From: Peltaster fructicola
Lineage: Eukaryota > Ascomycota > Dothideomycetes
Reading direction: 5' to 3'
Assembly (NCBI GenBank): GCA_001592805.2
Contig: CP051141.1
Location: 310,001 to 374,000 of the forward strand
DNA length: 64,000 nucleotides
Made by a program: the position numbers and the translations under genes. Shown here piece by piece: positions 55,042-64,000 of the stretch. Within the stretch, counting starts at the first letter, position 1. Every line of letters begins with the position of its first letter. The notes below the pieces were generated by a model that was not told the origin of the DNA, did no database searches, and worked only from the letters and a program-made list of their open reading frames with translations.

Positions 55042-56264
55042 CTAAAGACTGAATCTTGTACGCACCTTCTCATCATGGGCCTTCCATTCCCACTCTTGTC
55101 CGCTGAGGCGCTGAATGCCTTTGTCGATGCGTCTCAGCTTCAGCGTAAATCTAGGACCAAGCTCTTGTAGTCCTGCACGAACCTCTTCCACTCCCTCCAC
55201 CGGCTTGCCATCTGTACCTTGTATCGACTTCTCAGTACCACGCTTGTCTCGGAAGACGTAGCGATGCCTCCTCACAAAGATGTAGTCTCGTTGATTGTGC
55301 AAGGTCACAACCTGACGACCTTGGATCTCAGGGTGAGACGGAAACAGCGATTTGAACAGATGAGCTGCGAGAAGTCCAAGAGGCGTCTTGAAGCCATTCA
55401 GAATCATCTCGGGGAAGTGGTTTGTAGGATTACCGTGCCCAGGCAGTCGTGCTCCAGGTATCCAGTTGCTAATGCTGAAATGGAACATAGGTCCCACGGG
55501 GAGGAAGACGATATCCAGACCACTCGGGATCTTTTTATGCAAGTGCTGATTCAAGACAATGACATGTGTGTAGTCTCGCGCAGCAGCAAACTTCGCGATC
55601 TCTCGTATCGAAAACTTGTAGGAGTGGAAGTGCGCAGTGCGCTTGATGTACTTGGAATTTGGGAAGAGTGTGACCAGCAGTTCTGCTTCGGTGTGTAGTA
55701 CAGAGTTGATGCTGGTGGTGATAAGAACTTTCGGTGCGTAGTCCGGCGGAGGATCGAATAGTCTAGGAAATCGTAAGGACAACGACTCTGGCGTCAAAGC
55801 GAGATCGGTGGCTGTCGAAGTGGCTGTCGCTGTCGATGGTGCCTCACTAGGAGCACGATCGCCTGGCTCCGAAGACTCATTGTCCAATGCAGTCTCGTCC
55901 TCTCGTCTGTGTCCAGCATGCTGTCCACATCGTCTACATCATCGTCCTGCTCTTGCACGTGGTTATCCTCGTCCAGATCTGCTGGCTCTTCGCTTTGCGC
56001 CAGCTTCTGCCTCTTTGGATTGAGTACATCGACACTCCGTCCGAGAGCGCCATCGTCCTCTTCGTCAGCAACATCCCATGTGCGCTTCTTGTCAATCGTT
56101 GCTGGTACATTCCGCGCTCGTCTGTCAGTTCGCAGCTGTGGGTTCTTGTCTTCGTGTCTTCGGCGCTTGTGTCGCTCGTCTCGCTTGGTGTTCTCCTTTT
56201 CTTTCTTCTGCTTGAGATACAGCTCTCCTCGCTTGATCTTGTTGCCAATCTTGAAAGACGCCAT
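55042..56264 (-). CDS. RPF1: RPF1, Brix-domain ribosome production factor
   Basis: Nucleolar factor for 60S subunit maturation, a Brix-domain protein in the same group as Rpf2, Imp4 and Brx1. The N-terminus (MASFKIGNKIKRGELYLKQK) is basic and matches fungal Rpf1. An acidic linker follows. The Brix domain begins APKVLITTSINSVLHTEAEL and continues through FSIREIAKFAAARDYTHVIV, with GPMFHFSISNWIPG and FVRRHRYVFRDKRG; the C-terminus ends in WEWKAHDEKVRTRFSL. The N-terminal and Brix parts lie in different frames. The switch falls in the acidic linker around 55880-55960, through either a very short intron (a 38-nt GTAGAT...GAGAG option exists) or an indel in low-complexity sequence. Confidence 0.88.
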
Positions 56265-56701
56265 CGTTGTTGTTATGAAAGGAAGTGCAGTGATAGTATC
56301 AGATCAGCGACTTTTTTGTTAAGGTTTCGCTTCGCTTTGACTGGTGGACCAGACTTCGTCACAAATAGTCCCTCATGTCAACTTTGCACTTCGTCTATCA
56401 CAACAACATCTCACACGCGCATCATCAATAGGCAACTGTCTGCCATCCACTCGAGTACTGGAGCAATTGGTCACACTGAACCATACAGACAATAACTCGC
56501 GTCGTTGTGCATAACATCACCTCAGCCTTGCGACTCAGCCCCACTCGAGCTCACATCTTCCCTGCTTGATCGCAGCCTTATCACTATGTCGTCTCTTGGG
56601 CATTCCTCGCACCTCGCATCATGCTGGTCAGCTCTCAACACTGACTGCCACATCTCAAGCAGCGCCCATGACTGAAAGTCAATCTCAAGCACTGCGAAAC
56701 G
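56265..56701. other. Divergent promoter region, RPF1 / HET-NACHT gene
   Basis: This 437-base gap contains short frames only. No regulatory element is recognised. Confidence 0.4.
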
Positions 56702-59000
56702 ATGCGACTCCTGACCAGGACCAACGACGGGTACCTAAGTTTGATCAACCGACAGACAGAACCGTACGCTATTTTATCCCACACATGGGGCTCTATCAAC
56801 AACGAACTCATGTTCGATGACGTTCAGAATGGGATCACCATTGACGACGCTCAAGTCAAATCCCGTAAGATTGCTGGTTGCCTCGATCGGGCTGAAAGAG
56901 ATGGGTACAGTCATATATGGATCGACACTTGCTGCATTGACAGACGTGATGTATTGGAGCTGGGGAATTCCCTCAACAGTATGTTTCAGTGGTTTGCACA
57001 GGCTGCTGTCTGCTATGTGCACCTTGCGGACGTATCGACTCGTGACGAATTGGTCAGGAGCAGATGGTTCACTCGCAGCTGGACTCTGCAAGAGCTCGTT
57101 GCACCAAAGGACGTGCGATTCTTCTCAAGTGATTGGGAGTATCTTGGCGACAAGTTGACGCTACATGAGGAGGTCTTCGCTGCAGCCAGAATCGATGTCC
57201 TTACACCTTTACGGAACGTTCCAATTTGGGAACGCTTCTCGTGGTCTTTGAATCGGCTTTGTACACGTTCGGAAGATGAGGTTTATTCTCTGCTAGGTCT
57301 TCTGGAGGTAGACATGGTAGTCCTGTATGGCGAGGGCTCATATTGCGCACATGAGCGACTCTTCGAACGTGTGCAAGAGACGCACGGCGAGATAATCGGT
57401 ACTACCGTCCAATTCACTTGGTACGCCCACAACCTTGCCGATTCCTCGACTGCGCAGCACGATATACAAAAGACATCGGACATTTTCGAGCTACTACAAT
57501 CTTTATACAATCAAGGCAGAGGCCTCAGCAAGCTCGATAATGCTTCTCCTTTTCCTGGTACGTGTACCTGGTTGCTCTCGAACAAAGCCTTCCGAGCGTG
57601 GATCGAAATGGAGTCATCTCGACTGCTGTGGATTAAAGGCAAACCAGGATCTGGGAAGTCTACTCTGATGAGGTTCGCTGCTGAGAATCTGCCCAGTGAT
57701 TCACAAGTTGTACAGTGGTCTTTCAGCATGCACGGCCACGAACTGCAACGATCGGCCAGTGGGCTGTATCGTGTTCTATTGTTCGAGCTGCTAAGGGTTC
57801 CTGGTGCACTCCCGGGCAATGTCTTACAGCACATACTTGGGATCTACACAGACAGGAAGCATATCAATTCAACATGGACCGACGCAGTCCTCGAGACTGC
57901 ACTTCGAATGGCATGCGAAGCACTAAAGCGGCCTGTGCGCTGTTTCGTCGATGCACTTGATGAGTGCCATAACAAACAGATCATGGACATGATACATTTC
58001 TTCGAAGACATCAGGTTCAGCAACTTGTACATCTGCTTCTCCAGCCGCTACTATCCGCTCATCCACATCCGCCAAAGCGTAGAGATCCACCTCGAGCAGG
58101 AAGTGCAGCACTCCAAGGACATAGAAACCTACATTCGCAGGCGTCTTGCCAGACACTGGCCTAATACAACTGGTTATGGTCTGGATGCTAGGATCTCGAC
58201 CAAGGCTGGTGGCTTCTTCCTCTGGGCAGTACTGCTCGTTCGAGTGATAGACAGAGAGCTGTCCAAGAGCTCCATGCGCACCAGCGAGCGATTACTTGAT
58301 TTCGTGCCCGGACGTCTGTGCGATTTCTATGATTCATTTATAACTGTGCCGGATTCGGATTCCTTTCGACTGTGTATTATGTGGCTTCTATTCTCTACAC
58401 GCCCTTTGAGCTCGGTCGAGATCTTCTACGGAATACAAACAAAGCTGGCCCTTGGGGCAGTTCATCTCACTCTCCAATCGGACGTTCCAGCGCAATTTCT
58501 GGCGGATTTCCTTGTGAAGCAGTCGAAAGGTCTCGCGGAAATCAACATTGATGCGGCGCTCAACGCAAGAGCACAGTTCATTCACGAATCTGTCCGTAAC
58601 TATTTCCTGCGCCATGGTGGATTGAAGAGACTCATGCTAGGGCAAGCGGACACTCATCTCGAAAGTGTTGCCCATGACATTCTCAAAGGTATCTGCCATG
58701 ATTACGTTCATCAGCTACCAACGGCCCATGCGCAAAAGCAGACATTCCTGTCGTATGCACTGGCTGGCCTGTTCAAACATGCGGAGTCTGCTTCAGTGCA
58801 TATCCCACAAGACGACTATTTATCCTCCCTGGACCTCAAGCTCATTTTTACGCTGTGTACAACCTCTAAGGATCATCGCCTATTACCTCGAGAGCAGCAA
58901 CTCTCCGTAACACATCTCTTGGCCCTCTTCGACACACCAAGACTGATTAGTCGTGCTCACGAACTTGGCTATGATCTCACATGCTCCGCAAGCCCGAGAC
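56702..59000 (+). CDS. HET-NACHT NLR-like protein, N-terminal part
   Basis: Fungal NLR-type receptor. The HET domain (~residues 1-230) shows all three hallmark blocks: YAILSHTWGSI, the IWIDTCCIDR segment, and RSRWFTRSWTLQELVAP. The NACHT NTPase starts near residue 285 (GTCTWLLSNKAF), with Walker A IKGKPGSGKSTLM (~310-322) and a Walker B-like FVDALDECHNKQIMDMI (~412-428). HSKDIETYIRRRLARH follows, typical of this fungal NACHT class. A helical linker leads to HLLALFDTPRLISRAHELG, where ankyrin-like sequence begins. The domain order fits non-self recognition proteins such as HNWD-type NLRs, which trigger cell death after cell fusion. The C-terminus continues in the next entry, in a different frame. 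Start ATG 56702 gives the usual HET opening. Confidence 0.88.
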
Positions 59001-62000
59001 GCCACTCGTCGTGGCGATTCACAATCATAGTTGGAGGGCAGTCAAAGAGCTGGTCCAATGTGGTGTTGATGTTGACGAGGGTCTTGAGCCACCATTGATC
59101 ATACTGGCAGGAACAGACAATGCTGACGTCCCTACTTTTGAGTTACTGCTGTCTCGAGGTGCCAATGTCGATGCACAAACTTCCACGGGTGAGTCAGCAC
59201 TGCACAGGGCGGTCTCAAAGCCGCAACATCTTGATATCGTCCATGCTCTCTTGGCCTGTGGAGCCGACGTGAACCTATCAGACCGTACCGGAAAGACATC
59301 ATTAATGGTGGCCAGCGAGTCCGGATGTCTTGCCATCTCACAGGAACTGCTGAAGCATGGAGCTTATGTCAACAGCGTAGATCTTGATGGCTCAACGCCA
59401 TTGCTGTACGCCACTATGAAAGACCACGAAGACATTATCCAGCTTCTGTTGGACGCAGGTGCTGATCCCAATGCTATCAACAAGTATGGTCAGTCTGCGC
59501 TTTTGGTTGCCAGCCTGAATGGATATCGTTCGGTCTCACGATTGCAGGTAAGAGCAGGCGAACAACCCAAAGTTGAGTCGAATTCTTCCAGTATGAAATA
59601 TTACGAGAAGTCCCAGTCGATTCTACCAGACAGCTGGTCAGTGACCACCGACTCGACAGCTGTAACACTCGATGACTACCTTCGCCTTCGCGGTAGTATG
59701 ACTTTTGCATTGACGATGTACTCAGAGCTACCTGTGGATGAGCTTGACGAGGACGACATGGATTGCACAAAATCACATGACCCTATCAGAGGAGCGCTCG
59801 TCATGTTCGCATTCTCTATGCAACAACGTGCGACAAGTCAAGCTCAACGGTATGCCTCAAGGCTCGTACGGCAACAATCTGGGTAAGTATTGCCTCGGAA
59901 TAGTAATGCCGAGATGCTGATCAGGTCCAAGCACGATCGTAGAGAACTTCCTCAATAAAATTCTTCGCGCTCCAGCTCTTGCTTGCGGGGACGAACCAAG
60001 GCCAGATGCCGCTATCACTTCCAGCCACGATGCAGTTCAAGAATGGTTGAAAGATGAACATATAGAGGGAGATCCACCTCCAGATCTGCCACCAGATTCC
60101 AGCGAAGCTATACCGGAGCAAGAAGACATGATGGTTACTGCGCGGAACTTTCTTGTGGACAACGAAGTCTTCAGATGGCTACTTGCTCGCACCAGGCTCT
60201 TTATGACCAAGAGTCCCGGGCACAATATGCAGAAGATCTCGAGAACGTTGTATCGAGCGACAGCAGAGCAGCACCGCATGTCGACAGATATCACAACGGT
60301 CGATTTCATCATAGACTGGAACCCATCCCACTATCTGCACAAGAACTATCAGACACTTCCGGACATTGGAGACGTCATCGTTCTCACAAGTGACGATCGC
60401 CAGACGCAAGCGACGACCATCTCTGAATACATGTCGACGACTTGGCCATGTTCCGGCAGGCAAATGCTGCAGTACATAGGTCTTGTCATTAGTGCTATGG
60501 CTGGCCCTGCCACTCCTGGCTCTGGCGTGACCAAGAGCTTCGAATGTAATGACGCAATTGGCATCTGAAATTGTCGCTGACCTCAGGCAGGGCTCAAGTA
60601 CAAAGCCTCGATACAGATCTCGATTGAAATCGACGTACGCATCACGATCCGCGCACCTGCATTCCTCGTTGTTGAAGTCGGCGAGCAATTAGCATGGCTG
60701 GGTTCATCATGCCGAGAGGCAAGTCATCCTGACACTCAGAGTTGTTGCAGTCCCAAGATATCTGTTTCACGACCAGCCTTTGTGACCGGACATTGCGAAG
60801 TGCAGATCAGGTTCCCAGAGTCAGCGCAAACCCTCGATACTGACCAAGATGCCCAGTGCTGGCGATCACTGTTTCGTAACGTCTGCATTGGTGATGGTTT
60901 CCCGATTTCACTACGTCGTGAAGGAGAGCGAGGCCTTGAGATTCCATTTCGGATGATGGCCCAGCTTGGAGGTGCAGATCGTATCGCTGACTATGCTGGA
61001 CAGCGCCTGTTGAAAGGTTTCGAGACACTGTTCGTACCAGTCTGCAAGACTGCAACCTCGATCGTGTGGCATCTACTCACGGAGGTCCAAGGAAAAAGAG
61101 TGTCCCTGAACGCCTTCATAGACCGTCAGGTATTGGCAGAGCCTTCCGTTGATCTAGCATGCATCTGGAGAGCACGGCATTTCCTAGGCTGGGTTTCGAA
61201 GGCAACTCAGCACGCAGGCAAGTCGACTCAGCGCTTCGTCGTTGTGACAACTTAGCTGACTGCTGTATTAGGCACCAGAAACGCGCACTACAAAGGAAAT
61301 AGTGCTGTGTTCGTCCATGCAGCCAAACCAGGGCTCGTTCTTGAGAAGGCATCCATAAGCTTAAGTCATATTTTGGGCGGAGCTGTCACAGCTGCGCAAG
61401 GCCAAGTGCACCAAGGTATCAGGACATCTGACAGCAATTTGTCGTACTCAGAAAGGGTCGACCGCATGCGCGATATGCACATTCTGCTCTACGATGACCC
61501 AAAGCAACGGGGATGGTTGCTCGATGGTGCAAGTGCAGTACTCCACCTTCTGCGATTCCATCTTGACAGGGACCCATCGGTTCGGGAGGCCAAGCTGATC
61601 GATATGAAACAGTTTCCATACGCGCCAGATCAGATTGGCTGCGATGCGGCGATCGCGACTCTCAAGGCCGACCAGACCAGGAAGACGGAGCTGATTAGAG
61701 AAGTTGTCAAAGAGTCTGAGGTCACGGAAACGATCATCCAAGACGGAAAGACCACGACAAAGACCACAATCAGCGAAAAGACTGTCTCTCGCACGATCGC
61801 CGACAAAGTCATGGAGCTATGGGCTTGTCTTGAGGACATGTACGATGCTGCAAGCATGGCAAGACGCAGACCAGGCCTCAATACGAACGATCTTCTGGAT
61901 CATCTGGAAGGCTGGAGATTCGAAGACGTGGCCAGTATGAAAATGAGAATTGAGCCAAAGTTCTCTAAGATCGACGCAAAAGCTTCTGGCTGGCATCGAC

Positions 62001-62479
62001 TTGCTCAAAACGTCAATGCTGTTGTGCTTCTCGGCGGTGACTTTGGTCTGATGATAAGACCTACAGACCAGTGTTGCGCAAAATGGAAGCAGTTGCCTCC
62101 ACAACAGTACTGTCTTGCAGTCCCAGTCCAACTGCTCAAACGAATCTATGAGACGAACGGCGACAAAGGAGGATTCACTCTGGCGAAGGATGTCTGCTGG
62201 ACTCCTATCGAGCATACTTTCAGATGCAGTTGCGCAGAGCGACAGCGCAGACCTGGTCAGAAGTGTGACCCACGACAGATACTCTCTCGCTCCACCATAC
62301 TCATGGCCAACAAAGCCAAAATCACGCCTTTGCAGCTCTTTAGCAATGAGGAATATGCCCAAGGTGCCATCATGTTTGGACACCGCAAATTGCAGAAAGA
62401 CGAACAACCGGCTCTGGCCTCGAGCTTCAAGAAGAGTAGCCCATTTCGAAGACTCTTTACGCGCAGGACTCAAGGTTAG
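58975..62479 (+). CDS. Ankyrin repeats plus long C-terminal domain, probably the same NLR-like gene
   Basis: Starts with about five ankyrin repeats (ETPLVVAIHNHSWRAVKELV, GESALHRAVSKPQHLDIVHA, GSTPLLYATMKDHEDIIQLL). Introns: 59883-59931 (GTAAGT, GCTGATC, AAG acceptor); 60527-60586 (GTGACC...CTCAG, my best guess); 61218-61271, a GC-AG intron (GCAAGT...ATTAG) that joins ATQHAG to TRNAHYKGNSAVF. The ~800 residues after the repeats contain blocks I recall from many Pezizomycotina proteins of unknown function: LTSDDRQTQATTISEYMSTT, FVVEVGEQLAWLGSSCRE-like sequence, CIGDGFPISLRREGERGLEI, FVPVCKTATSIVWHLL, MHILLYDDPKQRGWLLDGAS, and WHRLAQNVNAVVLLGGDFG. A basic tail ends RRLFTRRTQG. No catalytic motif is evident. 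I infer one gene with 56702-59000; the frame differs at the boundary. Confidence 0.75.
61218..61271 (+). other. GC-AG intron
   Basis: This 54-nt intron starts GCAAGT and ends GTATTAG, with a TTAGCTGACTG branch-like site. Splicing restores a continuous protein (WVSKATQHAG-TRNAHYKGNS) across a frame change. Rare but accepted non-canonical donor type in fungi. Confidence 0.65.
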
Positions 62480-62667
62480 TGGGTCTGTCATTGACGAAGA
62501 GATGATAACTACGAGAGATACCCAAGATGCGTCTGTACACGCAAGTTTAGTTTGTTTCATTCCTGTATCTAGACAAGTCCAATATACTGCACATCCTCAG
62601 ACGTGGGTAAGTATCACAAACCCGCGGGCCCAATCGTGGATAGCATAGTCTCCTCTGCGAACGACTA

Positions 62668-63996
62668 TCATATAATGCCGAGCTCACTAAATGCCTTCAC
62701 AACTTCCTTGTCGACATTAACAACCCACTCATCCTGAAAGTGTGGCTGAGCGGCGATGACTTGCTGCAGATGATGCTTGATCCAAGCGATGGTGTGTATC
62801 GAGTGTACTGGATCGGTCAGGCTCATTTCTCGTCGTCGAAGATCCTCAGGTGCTTCAGGTCCGTCCGGTCTTTCAACATCAGCTTTAATCAAAGTGTCGC
62901 CCATCTGTTCTTGGCTGTCCTCGTACAGCTCCCGAACAACATCTGTCCACATGGTCATGAGGGATTGCAGGCTCACAAGTATCCATGGCTGGTTCGTGTC
63001 GAGAAGCTTCGTCAATGCTAGACACATCAGCTTTCGTCGCGAAGGATCGCCAATGTTCTCGAAGTGATTGAACCACTCCTCCAGCAGCCATTTCATCGAT
63101 TCATCGAGGCTCAGCGTGACATTATCGATCTCTGGAGCAGCAACTTGTACAGCCTCACAGAAGTTGTTGGTTGATCCAAGAATCAGCCTTGCAAGTACAG
63201 CGAAGTAGTCTGTCTCAACAATGCCGTCCACAGGCGGTGCTTCCGCTAGTGGACCAGTCGTGCAGTGTGCCTTCCAACTACCACGAAGACCGCTGAGTAG
63301 CTTCTGCAACACTCCGGTCGTATGTAGATCAAGGATCGTCTGCAGGATAGCGGCCTCACCAGCTAACTTTTCGGCTGCTCTGATCACTGTTTCCAGCACA
63401 ACGAACACCAGACCATTAGCATCCGGCTTTAGGGTACCGACTAGGTTGCTCATGCTTGCAAGGATCTGCCGACGCATGTCATCTGCCAGCATGTGCGAGG
63501 GAGCGAGCAGGACATATGACTCAGTGATCTCCAGTGCCTTCCGTAAGCTATCTGAACCAAGATCGAAGATATGGAAGAGATGCTGGCTTAAGCTTAGGAG
63601 CTGCTCAGATGCAGGCTGAGGTGTTTGTACGAGAATACTAGCCCACAGCTCCATTGCGTCTTCTAGAAGGTACACCTGAGTTTCCGAATCAGGTTTGACT
63701 GCATTCTCGATGATTGGTATGACCATAGCATGGAAAGGCACAGACTCAGCCTTCATTGAAGTGACAAGTCGTGTGAGGATCGTTAGGATTGCCTGCTTCA
63801 TCAGGTGTTCTTCACCGGACTGCTCCCACAGAGGTGGTAGTAGACTCATGATCTCTTCTGCGAATGGCGCGATATTATGCTCCAATCGTTCCACGATGAT
63901 CGAGATTGTGTTCAAGAGAGCCATCTTTGTCTCAATCAGCTCGACCTCACTGATGAGTTGCATGAGGCCCTGAAGTATGGCTTCGGCAAACGGCAT
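62668..63996 (-). CDS. Importin-beta family nuclear transport receptor (Kap120/importin-11-like), C-terminal part
   Basis: C-terminal ~440 residues of a karyopherin-beta, built of helical HEAT repeats; the frame runs off the right edge, so the N-terminal importin-beta domain is outside. Blocks such as TQVYLLEDAMELWASILVQT (the loop where importin-11 and Kap120 proteins are most alike), VVLETVIRAAEKLAGEAAIL and KWLLEEWFNHFENIGDPSRR support Kap120/importin-11 over Kap95 or Pse1. The end, WVVNVDKEVVKAFSELGII, is typical. Cargo in yeast includes ribosomal maturation factors. The gene converges with the NLR-like locus, ~190 bases apart. Confidence 0.85.
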   Translation of the reverse strand: MPFAEAILQGLMQLISEVELIETKMALLNTISIIVERLEHNIAPFAEEIMSLLPPLWEQSGEEHLMKQAILTILTRLVTSMKAESVPFHAMVIPIIENAVKPDSETQVYLLEDAMELWASILVQTPQPASEQLLSLSQHLFHIFDLGSDSLRKALEITESYVLLAPSHMLADDMRRQILASMSNLVGTLKPDANGLVFVVLETVIRAAEKLAGEAAILQTILDLHTTGVLQKLLSGLRGSWKAHCTTGPLAEAPPVDGIVETDYFAVLARLILGSTNNFCEAVQVAAPEIDNVTLSLDESMKWLLEEWFNHFENIGDPSRRKLMCLALTKLLDTNQPWILVSLQSLMTMWTDVVRELYEDSQEQMGDTLIKADVERPDGPEAPEDLRRREMSLTDPVHSIHTIAWIKHHLQQVIAAQPHFQDEWVVNVDKEVVKAFSELGII

Positions 63997-64000
63997 GAAC

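Noticed and set aside
55887-56495. Plus-strand 202-codon frame opposite the RPF1 start
   Set aside because: Antisense of the basic/acidic RPF1 N-terminus; hydrophobic look is an artefact of complementing charged codons.
56702-62479. Prokaryote-style defence island
   Set aside because: HET, NACHT and ankyrin domains resemble bacterial antiphage NLRs, but introns and neighbours show a normal fungal locus; only one such gene is present.

Overview
The window looks like nuclear DNA of a filamentous ascomycete (Pezizomycotina; a Dothideomycete is my best guess, from overall feel rather than from any single marker). Genes are closely packed on both strands with no operon structure. Introns are mostly 45-60 nt, with GTAAGT/GTATGT-type donors, CTAAC/CTGAC branch points and CAG/TAG acceptors. 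The gene set is typically fungal: sterol C-5 desaturase, KNR4/SMI1, YTP1, an RFX factor, a Zn2Cys6 factor and a HET-NACHT protein. I recognised no transposon, retroelement, tRNA, rRNA or CRISPR array.

Layout. 1-9.7 kb: the 3' end of a mitochondrial-type NADH/NAD kinase; an amidase with four exons; a coiled-coil reading frame running directly into a protein-kinase frame (probably one gene); and a KNR4/SMI1 cell-wall regulator. 9.7-18.3 kb: a small DUF2423-type protein, an unassigned short spliced gene, a PIAS/SIZ SUMO ligase, an orphan Q/R-rich protein with an internal repeat, a second unusual kinase and a glycine-zipper protein. 19-33 kb: ERG3-like sterol desaturase (with an apparent frame break), glutathione synthetase, a large SNF2 ATPase, a family-8 glycosyltransferase and the Paf1-complex subunit CTR9. 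33-41 kb is looser: a decayed glutamine-amidotransferase remnant, an unassigned exon pair, a beta-lactamase-like serine hydrolase, a family-25 glycosyltransferase and an amino-acid permease. 41-56 kb is dense housekeeping: SEC8, YOP1, an RFX factor, a MOSC-domain protein, a Zn2Cys6 factor, YTP1, SWI5 and RPF1. 56.7-62.5 kb holds a very long NLR-type locus (HET, NACHT, ankyrin repeats, then about 800 residues of a domain of unknown function). The window ends inside an importin-beta family gene.

Most neighbours do not share a pathway; this is ordinary fungal synteny. Three things stand out. The HET-NACHT-ankyrin locus is a candidate self/non-self recognition receptor whose long C-terminal module I cannot name and which uses a GC-AG intron. 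The ERG3 homologue loses its frame before the last histidine box. Two divergent kinases lie within 13 kb, one probably fused to a coiled coil. All exon joins were worked out by hand from splice signals and protein continuity and have not been tested against transcripts.
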